Assembly: GCA_019120295.1 (NCBI GenBank)
Contig: DWVI01000009.1
Span: 1 to 64,000, forward strand
Origin: Candidatus Onthoplasma faecipullorum
Lineage (GTDB): Bacteria > Bacillota > Clostridia > Christensenellales > UBA1242
DNA length: 64,000 nt
Direction: 5' to 3'
Part shown: positions 56,750-64,000 of the stretch, in pieces
Numbering within the stretch: position 1 is the stretch's first letter
How the letters are laid out: each line of letters opens with the position of its first letter
Made by a program: the position numbers and the translations under genes
Notes under the pieces: generated by a model
What the model was told of the DNA's origin: nothing
The model's input: only the letters and a program-made list of their open reading frames with translations
The model's database searches: none

Positions 56750-59377
56750 ATGTTAGATAAATCGTATGAACCACAAAAAAATGAAAGTTTAATTTACAAA
56801 AAGTGGGAAGAAAATAAATGTTTCAAACCACGCTCAGATTTTGATAAAAATTTTAGTGGTGAAAATTACACTATTATTATGCCACCGCCTAACATCACTG
56901 GGCAATTGCATATTGGTCACGCGTTAAACAATACCACGCAAGATTTTTTAATTCGTTATAAGCGTATGCACGGTTATAACACACTTTGGGTGCCAGGTAC
57001 GGACCATGCATCAATTGCAACCGAAGTTAAAATTATTGAAGCGCTAAAAAAAGAAGGTCTAACCAAAGAGATGTTAGGTCGCGAAAAATTTTTAGAACGT
57101 GCATGGCTTTGGAATGATAAGTTCGGCGGTAGAATAAAAACGCAACTTAAATCGCTCGGTTGTAGCCCTGATTGGGATAGATGTGCGTTTACTATGGACG
57201 AACAAAGGCAAAAATCTGTTTTGCACGTATTCAAAAAACTATACGATGAAGGTTACATTTACCGCGGTGAAAAACTTATAAACTGGTGCCCCACTTGTAA
57301 AACCGCGTTGTCTGATGCAGAAGTTGAACACGTGGACGAAGACTCTTCTCTATGGTATATCCGCTACCCTTATGAAGATAATTCAGGTTATTTAGTTGTG
57401 GCAACAACAAGACCGGAAACCATGTTTGGCGATGTTTGTGTTGCAGTAAACCCAAATGACGAAAGATACAAGGACAAAATAGGAAGATTTGTAATTCTTC
57501 CTATTAAAAATAAGAAAATTCCTATTGTTGCGGACGATTACGTTGAAAAAGATTTTGGTACTGGTGTTGTTAAAATCACACCTGCACACGATTTTAACGA
57601 CTATGAAGTTGGAAAAAGGCACAATTTTGAACCTGTTAAAATTATGAACCTAGACGGCACAATGAACGAAGAATGCGGAAAATACAATAATTTAGATAGG
57701 TATGAGTGCAGAAAAAAACTTATTGAAGAGTTGAAATCACTTGATTTAATTGACAAAATCGAACCTTATCGTTTACCAAAAGCCACTTGTTATAGATGCC
57801 ACAATGCAGTTGAACCAATGATGAGTAAGCAGTGGTTTATGTCTATGCAGGAAATGGCAAATCTAGGGCTTGACGCACTGGAAAACGACGAACTCGAAAT
57901 TATTCCAAACAGAGTTGAAAAAATTTACACACATTGGCTTGAAAATATTAAAGATTGGTGTATTTCAAGGCAATTATGGTGGGGGCATAGAATTCCTGCA
58001 TATTATTGTAAGGACTGCGGTAATATGATAGTTGAATTAGAAAAACCAGATAAATGCAGTAAATGTGGAAGTGTTAATATTGAACAGGACACAGACGTTT
58101 TGGACACTTGGTTTAGTTCTGCCCTTTGGCCTTTCTCAACACTTGGATACCCTGATAATACAGACGATTTACAAAGATTTTTCCCAACTAGCACACTTGT
58201 TACAGCGCAGGATATTATTTTCTTCTGGGTGGCAAGAATGGTTATGCTATCTAAAAAGATTATGGGTAAAACTCCGTTTAGCAAAGTGCTAATTAATGGT
58301 ATCGTGCGAGATGATGAAGGCAAAAAAATGAGCAAGTCTTCAAACAATGGTGTTGACCCTATTGAAATTATTGAAAAATATGGTGCGGACTCGTTAAGGC
58401 TATCTCTCCTATTCGGAAACGGCACTGGAAACGATTTTAGATTTAGTGAAGAAAAGATTTTGGAAGATAGAAAGTTTATAAATAAGGTGTTTAACTCTGG
58501 TAAATTTTTGGAACTTGTTTTTAGCCAAACATATGAAACTAAATTGGACAAATCTAAATTAAACATATTTGATAAGTGGATATACACAAAACTAAGTGAC
58601 ACAATTGATGAAATAAACAAATTGGTTGACAATTTAGATATCTGCCAAGCGGTGAATAAAATGTATTCATTTGTGTGGGACGATTTCTGCAACTATTACC
58701 TTGAATTTACAAAACCATATGTTTATAGCGATAATCAGGAAACTCGAGCAAACGCGTGTGCAATTTTAAAAGATGTTTATTTAAATATTTTAAAATTACT
58801 TCACCCTATCATTCCTTTTATAACTGAAAATATTTATTCAAATTTCACAAATGAATTGTTGATAAATCAATCTTATGCGTCTTCACTTGGTAAGTTCGAA
58901 ACTGAATGTGAAGATGTTGAAAAAATAATTTTGTTAATTCAAAAAATAAGAGAAACAAGGTTAAGTTATAACGTTGCTCCGTCAAAGAAAATTGCTCTTG
59001 TTGTTGATAAAAACAACGTAGCAAATAACACATTAAAAATTATTGAAAGTGCAAAATTAGTTTTATCTAAAATGACAAATATTGAACGTGTTGACGTGGT
59101 TGAAAATATCAATTCAGATTGCATCAAACTTGTAACCGAATTGGGCGAATTTTATTTCTACAAAAACGAAGTTGTTGACACTGAAAAAGAGAAAGAAAAA
59201 ATCAATAAAGATATAGAAAAAATTGTTGCCGAAATTAAGGTGTTAGAAGGACGAATAAAAAACCCTAACTTCGTTACTCGCGCACCAAAAGAATTGGTTG
59301 AAAAAGAACAATCTAGATATGAATTTTTATTATCAAGCAAAAACTCACTTGAAGAAAAGTTAAAAGAATTAAGTTAA
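56750..59377 (+). CDS. valS: Valyl-tRNA synthetase
   Basis: 875 residues, full length. Class I signature HIGH at residues 54-57 within PPPNITGQLHIGHALNN; editing domain with TTRPETMFGDVCVAVNP; KMSKS near residue 527 (GKKMSKSSNNG); a C-terminal coiled coil from about residue 810 that clamps tRNA. Zinc-type cysteines are visible in CKDCGNMI and CSKCGSVN. AAGGAGAGTTT precedes the ATG. Controlled by the upstream T-box. Confidence 0.98.
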   Translation: MLDKSYEPQKNESLIYKKWEENKCFKPRSDFDKNFSGENYTIIMPPPNITGQLHIGHALNNTTQDFLIRYKRMHGYNTLWVPGTDHASIATEVKIIEALKKEGLTKEMLGREKFLERAWLWNDKFGGRIKTQLKSLGCSPDWDRCAFTMDEQRQKSVLHVFKKLYDEGYIYRGEKLINWCPTCKTALSDAEVEHVDEDSSLWYIRYPYEDNSGYLVVATTRPETMFGDVCVAVNPNDERYKDKIGRFVILPIKNKKIPIVADDYVEKDFGTGVVKITPAHDFNDYEVGKRHNFEPVKIMNLDGTMNEECGKYNNLDRYECRKKLIEELKSLDLIDKIEPYRLPKATCYRCHNAVEPMMSKQWFMSMQEMANLGLDALENDELEIIPNRVEKIYTHWLENIKDWCISRQLWWGHRIPAYYCKDCGNMIVELEKPDKCSKCGSVNIEQDTDVLDTWFSSALWPFSTLGYPDNTDDLQRFFPTSTLVTAQDIIFFWVARMVMLSKKIMGKTPFSKVLINGIVRDDEGKKMSKSSNNGVDPIEIIEKYGADSLRLSLLFGNGTGNDFRFSEEKILEDRKFINKVFNSGKFLELVFSQTYETKLDKSKLNIFDKWIYTKLSDTIDEINKLVDNLDICQAVNKMYSFVWDDFCNYYLEFTKPYVYSDNQETRANACAILKDVYLNILKLLHPIIPFITENIYSNFTNELLINQSYASSLGKFETECEDVEKIILLIQKIRETRLSYNVAPSKKIALVVDKNNVANNTLKIIESAKLVLSKMTNIERVDVVENINSDCIKLVTELGEFYFYKNEVVDTEKEKEKINKDIEKIVAEIKVLEGRIKNPNFVTRAPKELVEKEQSRYEFLLSSKNSLEEKLKELS

Positions 59378-59385
59378 AAAAGTTA

Positions 59386-59418
59386 AATAAAAAACGAACA
59401 CAATCTGTTCGTTTTTTG
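59386..59418 (+). terminator. Terminator of valS
   Basis: Eleven-bp stem AAAAACGAACA / TGTTCGTTTTT with loop CAATC and a T run. Confidence 0.88.
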
Positions 59419-59692
59419 TTTGGTTTATTTTTTTAATAAACAATTTTTTATTGTTAAATTTTTTTAGATAATATTTTAATAAAAATTATCATAAAAAAAC
59501 GAAAAATTTTTAAAAATTTATAAAATTTCATTAAAAATTGCGATTTTTTTATTATTTTTTTAGCAAATTCATTTATTTTTTTAATTTTTTCTTAAATTTT
59601 ATTTAATTATTAAAATTATTTTTTTATATGTTTATTTTATTCTACTTTACTTATTTTTTTATAAACGTTTTTTATTTTAATCTAATAAAATT
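59419..59692. other. AT-rich intergenic region
   Basis: Convergent gap between valS and groEL with long A and T runs. No gene, RNA or terminator for groEL was found in it. Confidence 0.6.
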
Positions 59693-61288
59693 TTATGAGT
59701 TTTTGTTATCTATGCATTCTGCAACAACGCACTCGGTTGTGAGCATTGTGGACGCAACACTTACAGCGGTTGAAAGTGCGGTACGGGTTACTTTAAATGG
59801 GTCGATTATTCCTAGTTTTATCATGTCGCCATACGTATCATTTTTTGCATCATAGCCATAGTTTATATTGTTATTATTTTTAATTTTTTCAACCACAACT
59901 CCGTCGTCCACACCTGCATTTTTTGCAATTTGTCTAGCTGGTTCTTCGAGCGAATTTATAACAATTATTTTTCCAAGTTTATCATCGTTTTCAGTTTCAT
60001 TTTTTATCTTTTCGATTAAAGCGAATTTCGCTTTTAGAAGAGCCACTCCACCACCTGCAACCACGCCTTCGTCGATTGCTGAACGAGTGGCATTTAATGC
60101 ATCTTCAATTCTTAATTTTTTCTCTTTTAATTCTATCTCAGATATTGCCCCAACTCGAATGTTTGCCACCATACCGCTAAGTATTGAAATGCGTTCGTTT
60201 AATATTTCTTTTTCATAATTATCTTCTTGAGTATTTAATTCTTCTCTTATCTGTTGCACGCGTGCATCAATTTCATTTTTATCACCTTTTGCACCTATTA
60301 TTGTGGTTGTGTCCTTATCCGATTTGATTTTTTCAGCTCTACCTAAATCTGATAATTCAATAGTGTTGAAATTCGTGTATAAATCTTGTGAAAAATATTT
60401 TGCTCCAACAGCAATCGCAATATCTTCTAGTTCTAATTTTCTACGTGTGCCAAAATGTGGGGCTTTCACACCTAAACAGGTGAACGCTTTTCTCATATTG
60501 TTTAGGGCTATTGTGGTGAGTGCGTCGCCGTCCAGGTCTTCTGCGATTATCAATAATTCGCCACCAGCATTTGAAACCTTTTCCATAACCTGCAAAATTT
60601 CATTTATATTGGTTATTCTTTTGTCCGTTATAAATATGTATGGGTTATTTAATTCTGCCACTAGTTTATTTGTGTCTGTGCACATATATGGGCTAATGTA
60701 ACCACGATTTAAGCGCATTCCTTCAACTATTTTTAAGTCTGTTTGCATATTAGGGCTATCAGACAATGTGATAATTCCATTTAACCCCACTTTTTCAAAA
60801 GCATTTGCAATTAGTTCTCCAGTTTCTTCACTGCCACTTGAAACGCTGGCAATCTGTTTAATTGCGGTGTTATCTTCAATTTTTAAAACGTTTGCTTTTA
60901 CATTTTCAATCACAAAATCGGCCGCTTTTTTCATGCCTTCACGAAGCATTATCGGGTTTGCACCAGCATTTAAATATTTAATGCCTTCGCTAAAAATTTT
61001 TTGTGCAAGTACGGTTGCTGTTGTTGTGCCGTCGCCTGCAATGTCGTTAGTTTTAACACATGCACCTTTTATTATTGACGCGCCTAAATTTTCAACAGGG
61101 TCGCTTAAACTGATTTCTTTTGCAATTGTAACACCATCGTTAGTAATAAGCGGACTATCATAAGGTCTATCAATCACAACGTTCCTACCCTTTGGACCAA
61201 GCGTTATATTCACTGCATTGCAAAGAGTGGTTGCACCCTTTAACATTTTAGCGCGTGCAACATCATTAAATTCTATTAATTTACTCAT
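59693..61288 (-). CDS. groEL: Chaperonin GroEL
   Basis: 531 residues. ATP-binding GPKGRNVVID and GDGTTTATVLA, and the C-terminal DALNATRSAIDEGVVAGGGVALL. It ends VVAECIDNKNS and lacks the glycine-methionine tail found in most GroEL. It forms the folding chamber closed by GroES; the genes overlap by 8 nt. In many places residues differ from consensus but no catalytic loss is apparent. Confidence 0.97.
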   Translation of the reverse strand: MSKLIEFNDVARAKMLKGATTLCNAVNITLGPKGRNVVIDRPYDSPLITNDGVTIAKEISLSDPVENLGASIIKGACVKTNDIAGDGTTTATVLAQKIFSEGIKYLNAGANPIMLREGMKKAADFVIENVKANVLKIEDNTAIKQIASVSSGSEETGELIANAFEKVGLNGIITLSDSPNMQTDLKIVEGMRLNRGYISPYMCTDTNKLVAELNNPYIFITDKRITNINEILQVMEKVSNAGGELLIIAEDLDGDALTTIALNNMRKAFTCLGVKAPHFGTRRKLELEDIAIAVGAKYFSQDLYTNFNTIELSDLGRAEKIKSDKDTTTIIGAKGDKNEIDARVQQIREELNTQEDNYEKEILNERISILSGMVANIRVGAISEIELKEKKLRIEDALNATRSAIDEGVVAGGGVALLKAKFALIEKIKNETENDDKLGKIIVINSLEEPARQIAKNAGVDDGVVVEKIKNNNNINYGYDAKNDTYGDMIKLGIIDPFKVTRTALSTAVSVASTMLTTECVVAECIDNKNS

Positions 61289-61571
61289 TTGTTATCACTC
61301 CAATTATATCTATTTGGCGAAGTATTATGTGGTCAACGTCGTCAATTTTTACGTCTGCACCAGCATATTTATTAAAAATCACAGTGTCGCCAACACGTAC
61401 TTTCATTTCAACTTTGTTTCCGTCAAAATTTTCGCCGTCGCCAACTGCCACAACCTTACCTATTTCTGGGCGTGCTTTATTGCTAGACATAAGCATAATT
61501 CCAGATTTTGTTACATTTTCAATTTGTTGTGGTTTAATAAGTACCCTATCAAAAATTGGTTTAATTTTCAT
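61281..61571 (-). CDS. groES: Co-chaperonin GroES
   Basis: 96 residues, normal length, with KPIFDRVLIKPQQIENVTKSGIML, the mobile loop, and VRVGDTVIFNKYAGADVKID. GGAGAGAAA precedes the ATG. Upstream, TATAAT at 61592-61597 (minus strand) gives a very short leader. No CIRCE operator (TTAGCACTC-N9-GAGTGCTAA) is present, so HrcA control is not supported here. Confidence 0.97.
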   Translation of the reverse strand: MKIKPIFDRVLIKPQQIENVTKSGIMLMSSNKARPEIGKVVAVGDGENFDGNKVEMKVRVGDTVIFNKYAGADVKIDDVDHIILRQIDIIGVITNE

Positions 61572-61669
61572 TTTCTCTCCTTAACCATATGATTATACGC
61601 CAAAAATTTTTAAATTTAACCTGAACCTGCCATTTTTCATAATTTTAGACAAGTTTAAATAATATAAGT

Positions 61670-62500
61670 ATGCAAAGAAATAGTTATGATAGATATTCAA
61701 AATATTCTTATTATAGAAACAACATTAATTCTATTAACAACGAAATAGAAAGTTTAGGTGTGGATAGTTTAGCAGTGAATTATTCATACAGTTCGCCATA
61801 TTACAAGCAAAAAAATAAAAAACAAATTAGCATTACAATTTTGATTTTTTTAATTATAATTTTGCTTGCTGTTGCTGTTTTTTTGATTGAAAGAAAGGAA
61901 AAGAAAACTTATTTTTATTTTCTTCAAGCAAACGAATTTGTAAATTATAAAGATGCAACAAATCTAGCAAGTGAAATACAGGCAAGACAAGGCGCAGGTT
62001 ACATTTATTATGACGGAACATATCACGTTTTAATTAGTTACTACTCAACCAAAGAAGAAGCGGAAAGCGTTTTGGAAAATGTAAAAAGTGAATACTCAAA
62101 TGCGTCCGTTTTTGACATCTCTGCTTCTACATTTAGAGAAAACACAAATTATACGGACGAAGAAAATAAAGAAATTAAAAATATGATTTTAACAAATGAA
62201 GGTTTAATTGAGCGCACTTACACACAAGTTTTATCCTATGATAAAAATGAAATATCAATCAATATTTTACAAACAAACACAAAAAATATTTTAGACGAAT
62301 ATGAAAAAAAATTTGAAAATTTTAAAAATAAATTAAAAAATAACAAAAAATATGCGATTTTTTTGAAAAAAACAACAAAAATTCATGAAAATTATAAAAA
62401 TTTATATGAATACACAAAAAATGAATTTCAACCTTATCAATTAAAATACGAACTGGCAAGCATCGTGAATTATCATGTTTCGTTTTTATCATGTTTATGA
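61670..62500 (+). CDS. Membrane protein with SPOR-like extracytoplasmic domain
   Basis: 276 residues. Tyr/Asn/Ser-rich cytoplasmic start, one membrane helix at about 53-72, then about 75 residues (YFYFLQANEFVNYKDATNLASEIQARQGAGYIYYDGTYHVLISYYSTKEEAESVLENVK) arranged like a SPOR domain, which binds denuded glycans at the septum. The rest is helical and Lys/Asn-rich. It lacks a Shine-Dalgarno; AATAAT (61658-61663) lies 6 nt before the ATG, suggesting a leaderless mRNA. Assignment to SPOR is by pattern, not certain. Confidence 0.65.
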   Translation: MQRNSYDRYSKYSYYRNNINSINNEIESLGVDSLAVNYSYSSPYYKQKNKKQISITILIFLIIILLAVAVFLIERKEKKTYFYFLQANEFVNYKDATNLASEIQARQGAGYIYYDGTYHVLISYYSTKEEAESVLENVKSEYSNASVFDISASTFRENTNYTDEENKEIKNMILTNEGLIERTYTQVLSYDKNEISINILQTNTKNILDEYEKKFENFKNKLKNNKKYAIFLKKTTKIHENYKNLYEYTKNEFQPYQLKYELASIVNYHVSFLSCL

Positions 62501-62548
62501 TAATTAGTTGTGTTTTTGATTTTAACACTCGTTAATAATGATTGAAGT

Positions 62549-62965
62549 TTAATTTTGTTCTTTATTTGGTTCATTAGCGTTTTTCATTTTGTTTTTATCT
62601 TGTTTATTCTTTTTTATCATTTCTATTAGTTGCCAAATTGCAAGCCCTATTAAAAAGACAGCAAATAAATTTTTCAACACACCGCTTGACATGTGGTTTG
62701 CAACAAGCGCCCCAATCAAACTAAAAGCACTTCCAATTAATGCTAACAACCAGGTTTCTTTAAATGCTACTAAATGATTTTTTGCGTGAATTATAAGTGC
62801 CACAACACTCATTGGCAAAAATGCTATTAAATTTATTCCTTGTGCTTGCAGTTGCTCATATGATAAAAAAATAGTTAGAATTGGAATTGTGAGTGTTCCG
62901 CCACCCATTCCCATTCCGCCGACTATTCCACCAAGTACTCCTGCTAAAATTTCTAAAAATATCAT
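62549..62965 (-). CDS. TauE/SafE family half-size membrane protein (A)
   Basis: 138 residues, about four membrane helices, half the usual 240-260 of TauE/SafE transporters. The family N-terminal pattern is present: GVLGGIVGGMGMGGGTLTIPIL, then NLIAFLPMSVVALIIH. A Lys/Asn-rich tail follows. GGTGATA precedes the ATG. It lies 4 nt after the sister gene, so the two halves probably make a heterodimer that exports sulfite or other sulfur anions; the substrate is inferred from the family only. Confidence 0.82.
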   Translation of the reverse strand: MIFLEILAGVLGGIVGGMGMGGGTLTIPILTIFLSYEQLQAQGINLIAFLPMSVVALIIHAKNHLVAFKETWLLALIGSAFSLIGALVANHMSSGVLKNLFAVFLIGLAIWQLIEMIKKNKQDKNKMKNANEPNKEQN

Positions 62966-62969
62966 ATTA

Positions 62970-63332
62970 TCACCAAATCAACATTCCTATTCCACCAAGG
63001 AACATGAAGAAAATAAATATACCTTTTACTACCTTATTATTGAGTTTATTTAGCGCGGTTGCACCTATCACTCCACCTAAGATTATTCCAACGATAACTG
63101 GCCAACCAGATTTAAAATCTATTGAGTTGTAGCACATGTAAACTATTGTGCTAACTAAACTAATCGGAAGAATTACAAATAGTGTAGTTGCCTGTGCTTT
63201 TTTTTGCTCTAAACCAAAGAGTTTGTTTAAAAGTGGCACAACCACCATACCACCGCCGCCACCAAAAAAACCGTTTATAATACCTATAAGTGCGCCAAAA
63301 AGTATGATATGTAATTTTTTAACCTTTTTCAT
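62970..63332 (-). CDS. TauE/SafE family half-size membrane protein (B)
   Basis: 120 residues, about four membrane helices, with the same motif as its neighbour (GALIGIINGFFGGGGGMVVVPLL and ATTLFVILPISLVSTIVY). It lacks a Shine-Dalgarno; AATAAT (63339-63344, minus strand) ends 6 nt before the ATG, as in other predicted leaderless genes here. It is first in the pair and is read together with the 138-residue gene. Confidence 0.82.
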   Translation of the reverse strand: MKKVKKLHIILFGALIGIINGFFGGGGGMVVVPLLNKLFGLEQKKAQATTLFVILPISLVSTIVYMCYNSIDFKSGWPVIVGIILGGVIGATALNKLNNKVVKGIFIFFMFLGGIGMLIW

Positions 63333-63364
63333 ACGGATATTATTGGTTAGTTTGTTAAATTTAT

Positions 63365-63393
63365 TTGCATTTTTTCCAACTTTATATTATAAT
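63365..63393 (+). promoter_or_regulatory. Promoter of the secreted protein gene at the right edge
   Basis: TTGCAT (63365-63370), 17-bp spacer, TATAAT (63388-63393), about 44 nt before the ATG. Confidence 0.6.
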
Positions 63394-63436
63394 TATTTAG
63401 TTTATAGCAATAATTATTAAATTGGAGTTACTTATA

Positions 63437-64000
63437 ATGAAAACAAAAAAACAAAGAATTATTAAAAACACATTTAGTTACCTACTTGCATTTACGCTTT
63501 TTATTTGTGCAAACTTTGGTTTGATAAGCGTTTTAATGCCTGATTATGTGAGTTACGCAGCAAATACTACAAACCCTAACGAGATAACAATAAGCAATTC
63601 AAATTTTGATAGCAACACAAGCAATAACTATCCTTTCTCACCAGATAATTTCACCCCTTCACTAGATGAAGACAATGCTGGTGTTGAAGCAGGTGTTATC
63701 AATCTGGAAGCGGACGATTATAAGGATATTTACACTCAAAATCCAATGTCGGACGACCCATACGTTTTAATGATTAAAAGCGAAAATGCTGGCAGTGATT
63801 TTAGTTACACAACCGATGAAGCGGTTACGCTTAACAAATCATCTAACTACATGTTCACTGTTGACGTTTACACTGATAACAACAACGGCATCGTAAATCT
63901 TTATTTAATGCAAGACGATATTATATACACATCAATGACTGATTTATCTTCACAAAATGGTTGGACAACTTATCATTTCTTTATTTCAACCAATGATGTG
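63437..64000 (+). CDS. N-terminus of a secreted surface protein (partial, runs off right edge)
   Basis: 188 codons, open at the window end. A basic start (MKTKKQRIIKN) and hydrophobic segment (residues 13-34) form a signal peptide with likely cleavage near SYAANTT. The mature part is Asn/Asp/Thr-rich and beta-like (YMFTVDVYTDNNNGIVNLYL, TTYHFFISTN), similar in composition to the giant protein. TTGGAG lies 10 nt before the ATG. Family unknown; a carbohydrate-binding or adhesin-like fold is possible. Confidence 0.75.
   Translation, partial: MKTKKQRIIKNTFSYLLAFTLFICANFGLISVLMPDYVSYAANTTNPNEITISNSNFDSNTSNNYPFSPDNFTPSLDEDNAGVEAGVINLEADDYKDIYTQNPMSDDPYVLMIKSENAGSDFSYTTDEAVTLNKSSNYMFTVDVYTDNNNGIVNLYLMQDDIIYTSMTDLSSQNGWTTYHFFISTNDV

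Noticed and set aside
58003..58692. Minus-strand frame of 229 codons inside valS
   Set aside because: Antisense to conserved synthetase codons, no ribosome site, composition of a shadow frame.
61572..61669. CIRCE operator
   Set aside because: No copy of the inverted repeat TTAGCACTC / GAGTGCTAA, even allowing a few mismatches.

Overview
The window is a low-GC bacterial chromosome segment. Gene content and order (rpmB / asp23-fakA, yajC-tgt-queA-ruvBA, yebC-ruvC, infC-rpmI-rplT, T-box-controlled thrS and valS, a rearranged division/murein cluster) point to a Bacillota/Clostridia-type bacterium, probably one of the reduced, AT-rich anaerobes known mainly from gut metagenomes. This placement is inferred from synteny and protein families only. 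Most genes lie on the minus strand. I see no prophage, transposon or CRISPR array.

Layout. 1-149: start of a membrane protein that runs off the left edge. 521-3231: lipid kinase, U32 peptidase and an acetyltransferase. 3334-3797: tRNA-Val and tRNA-Gly, preceded by a broken copy of the tRNA-Val 5' end. 3799-7493: a Ser/Asn/Cys low-complexity small protein, fakA-asp23, rpmB and yajC, with a G-rich 11-bp tandem repeat. 7687-14035: queuosine genes (tgt, queA), the Holliday-junction set (ruvB, ruvA, ruvC) and yebC. An orphan structured RNA with its own promoter lies in the ruvC-ruvA gap. 14296-16459: rRNA methyltransferase and infC-rpmI-rplT behind an attenuator. 16596-20749: two membrane proteins, an aldehyde dehydrogenase and an iron alcohol dehydrogenase that could form an ether-lipid/fatty-aldehyde group. 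21105-27841: thrS with its T-box, a WG-repeat protein, a YtxC-like protein and several unknown membrane proteins. 28099-30681: a NitT/TauT-type ABC importer. 30875-43585: division/murein genes ftsZ, ftsA, ftsQ, murA, ftsW, murD, mraY, murE and a PASTA penicillin-binding protein. 43748-54715: one gene for a 3655-residue envelope-anchored protein. 55105-59377: rsmA, a small RNA candidate and T-box-controlled valS. 59693-64000: groEL-groES, a SPOR-like membrane protein, two half-size TauE/SafE proteins and the start of a secreted protein.

How the parts fit together. The division block supplies the lipid II branch (MurA, MurD, MurE of the diaminopimelate type, MraY) and the septal machine (FtsZ, FtsA, FtsQ/DivIB, FtsW, transpeptidase). 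murF, murG, mraZ, rsmH and ftsL are not here. The valS T-box has a probable GUA specifier, which matches the tRNA-Val(UAC) encoded at 3550.

Most unusual points: a free-standing three-way-junction RNA at about 12000-12087; homopolymeric G tracts sitting in the Shine-Dalgarno position of two membrane-protein genes; at least six genes that lack a Shine-Dalgarno but have a -10 hexamer 5-6 nt before the start codon (predicted leaderless mRNAs); the giant surface protein inside the division region; and a four-tract G-quadruplex repeat between rpmB and yajC.
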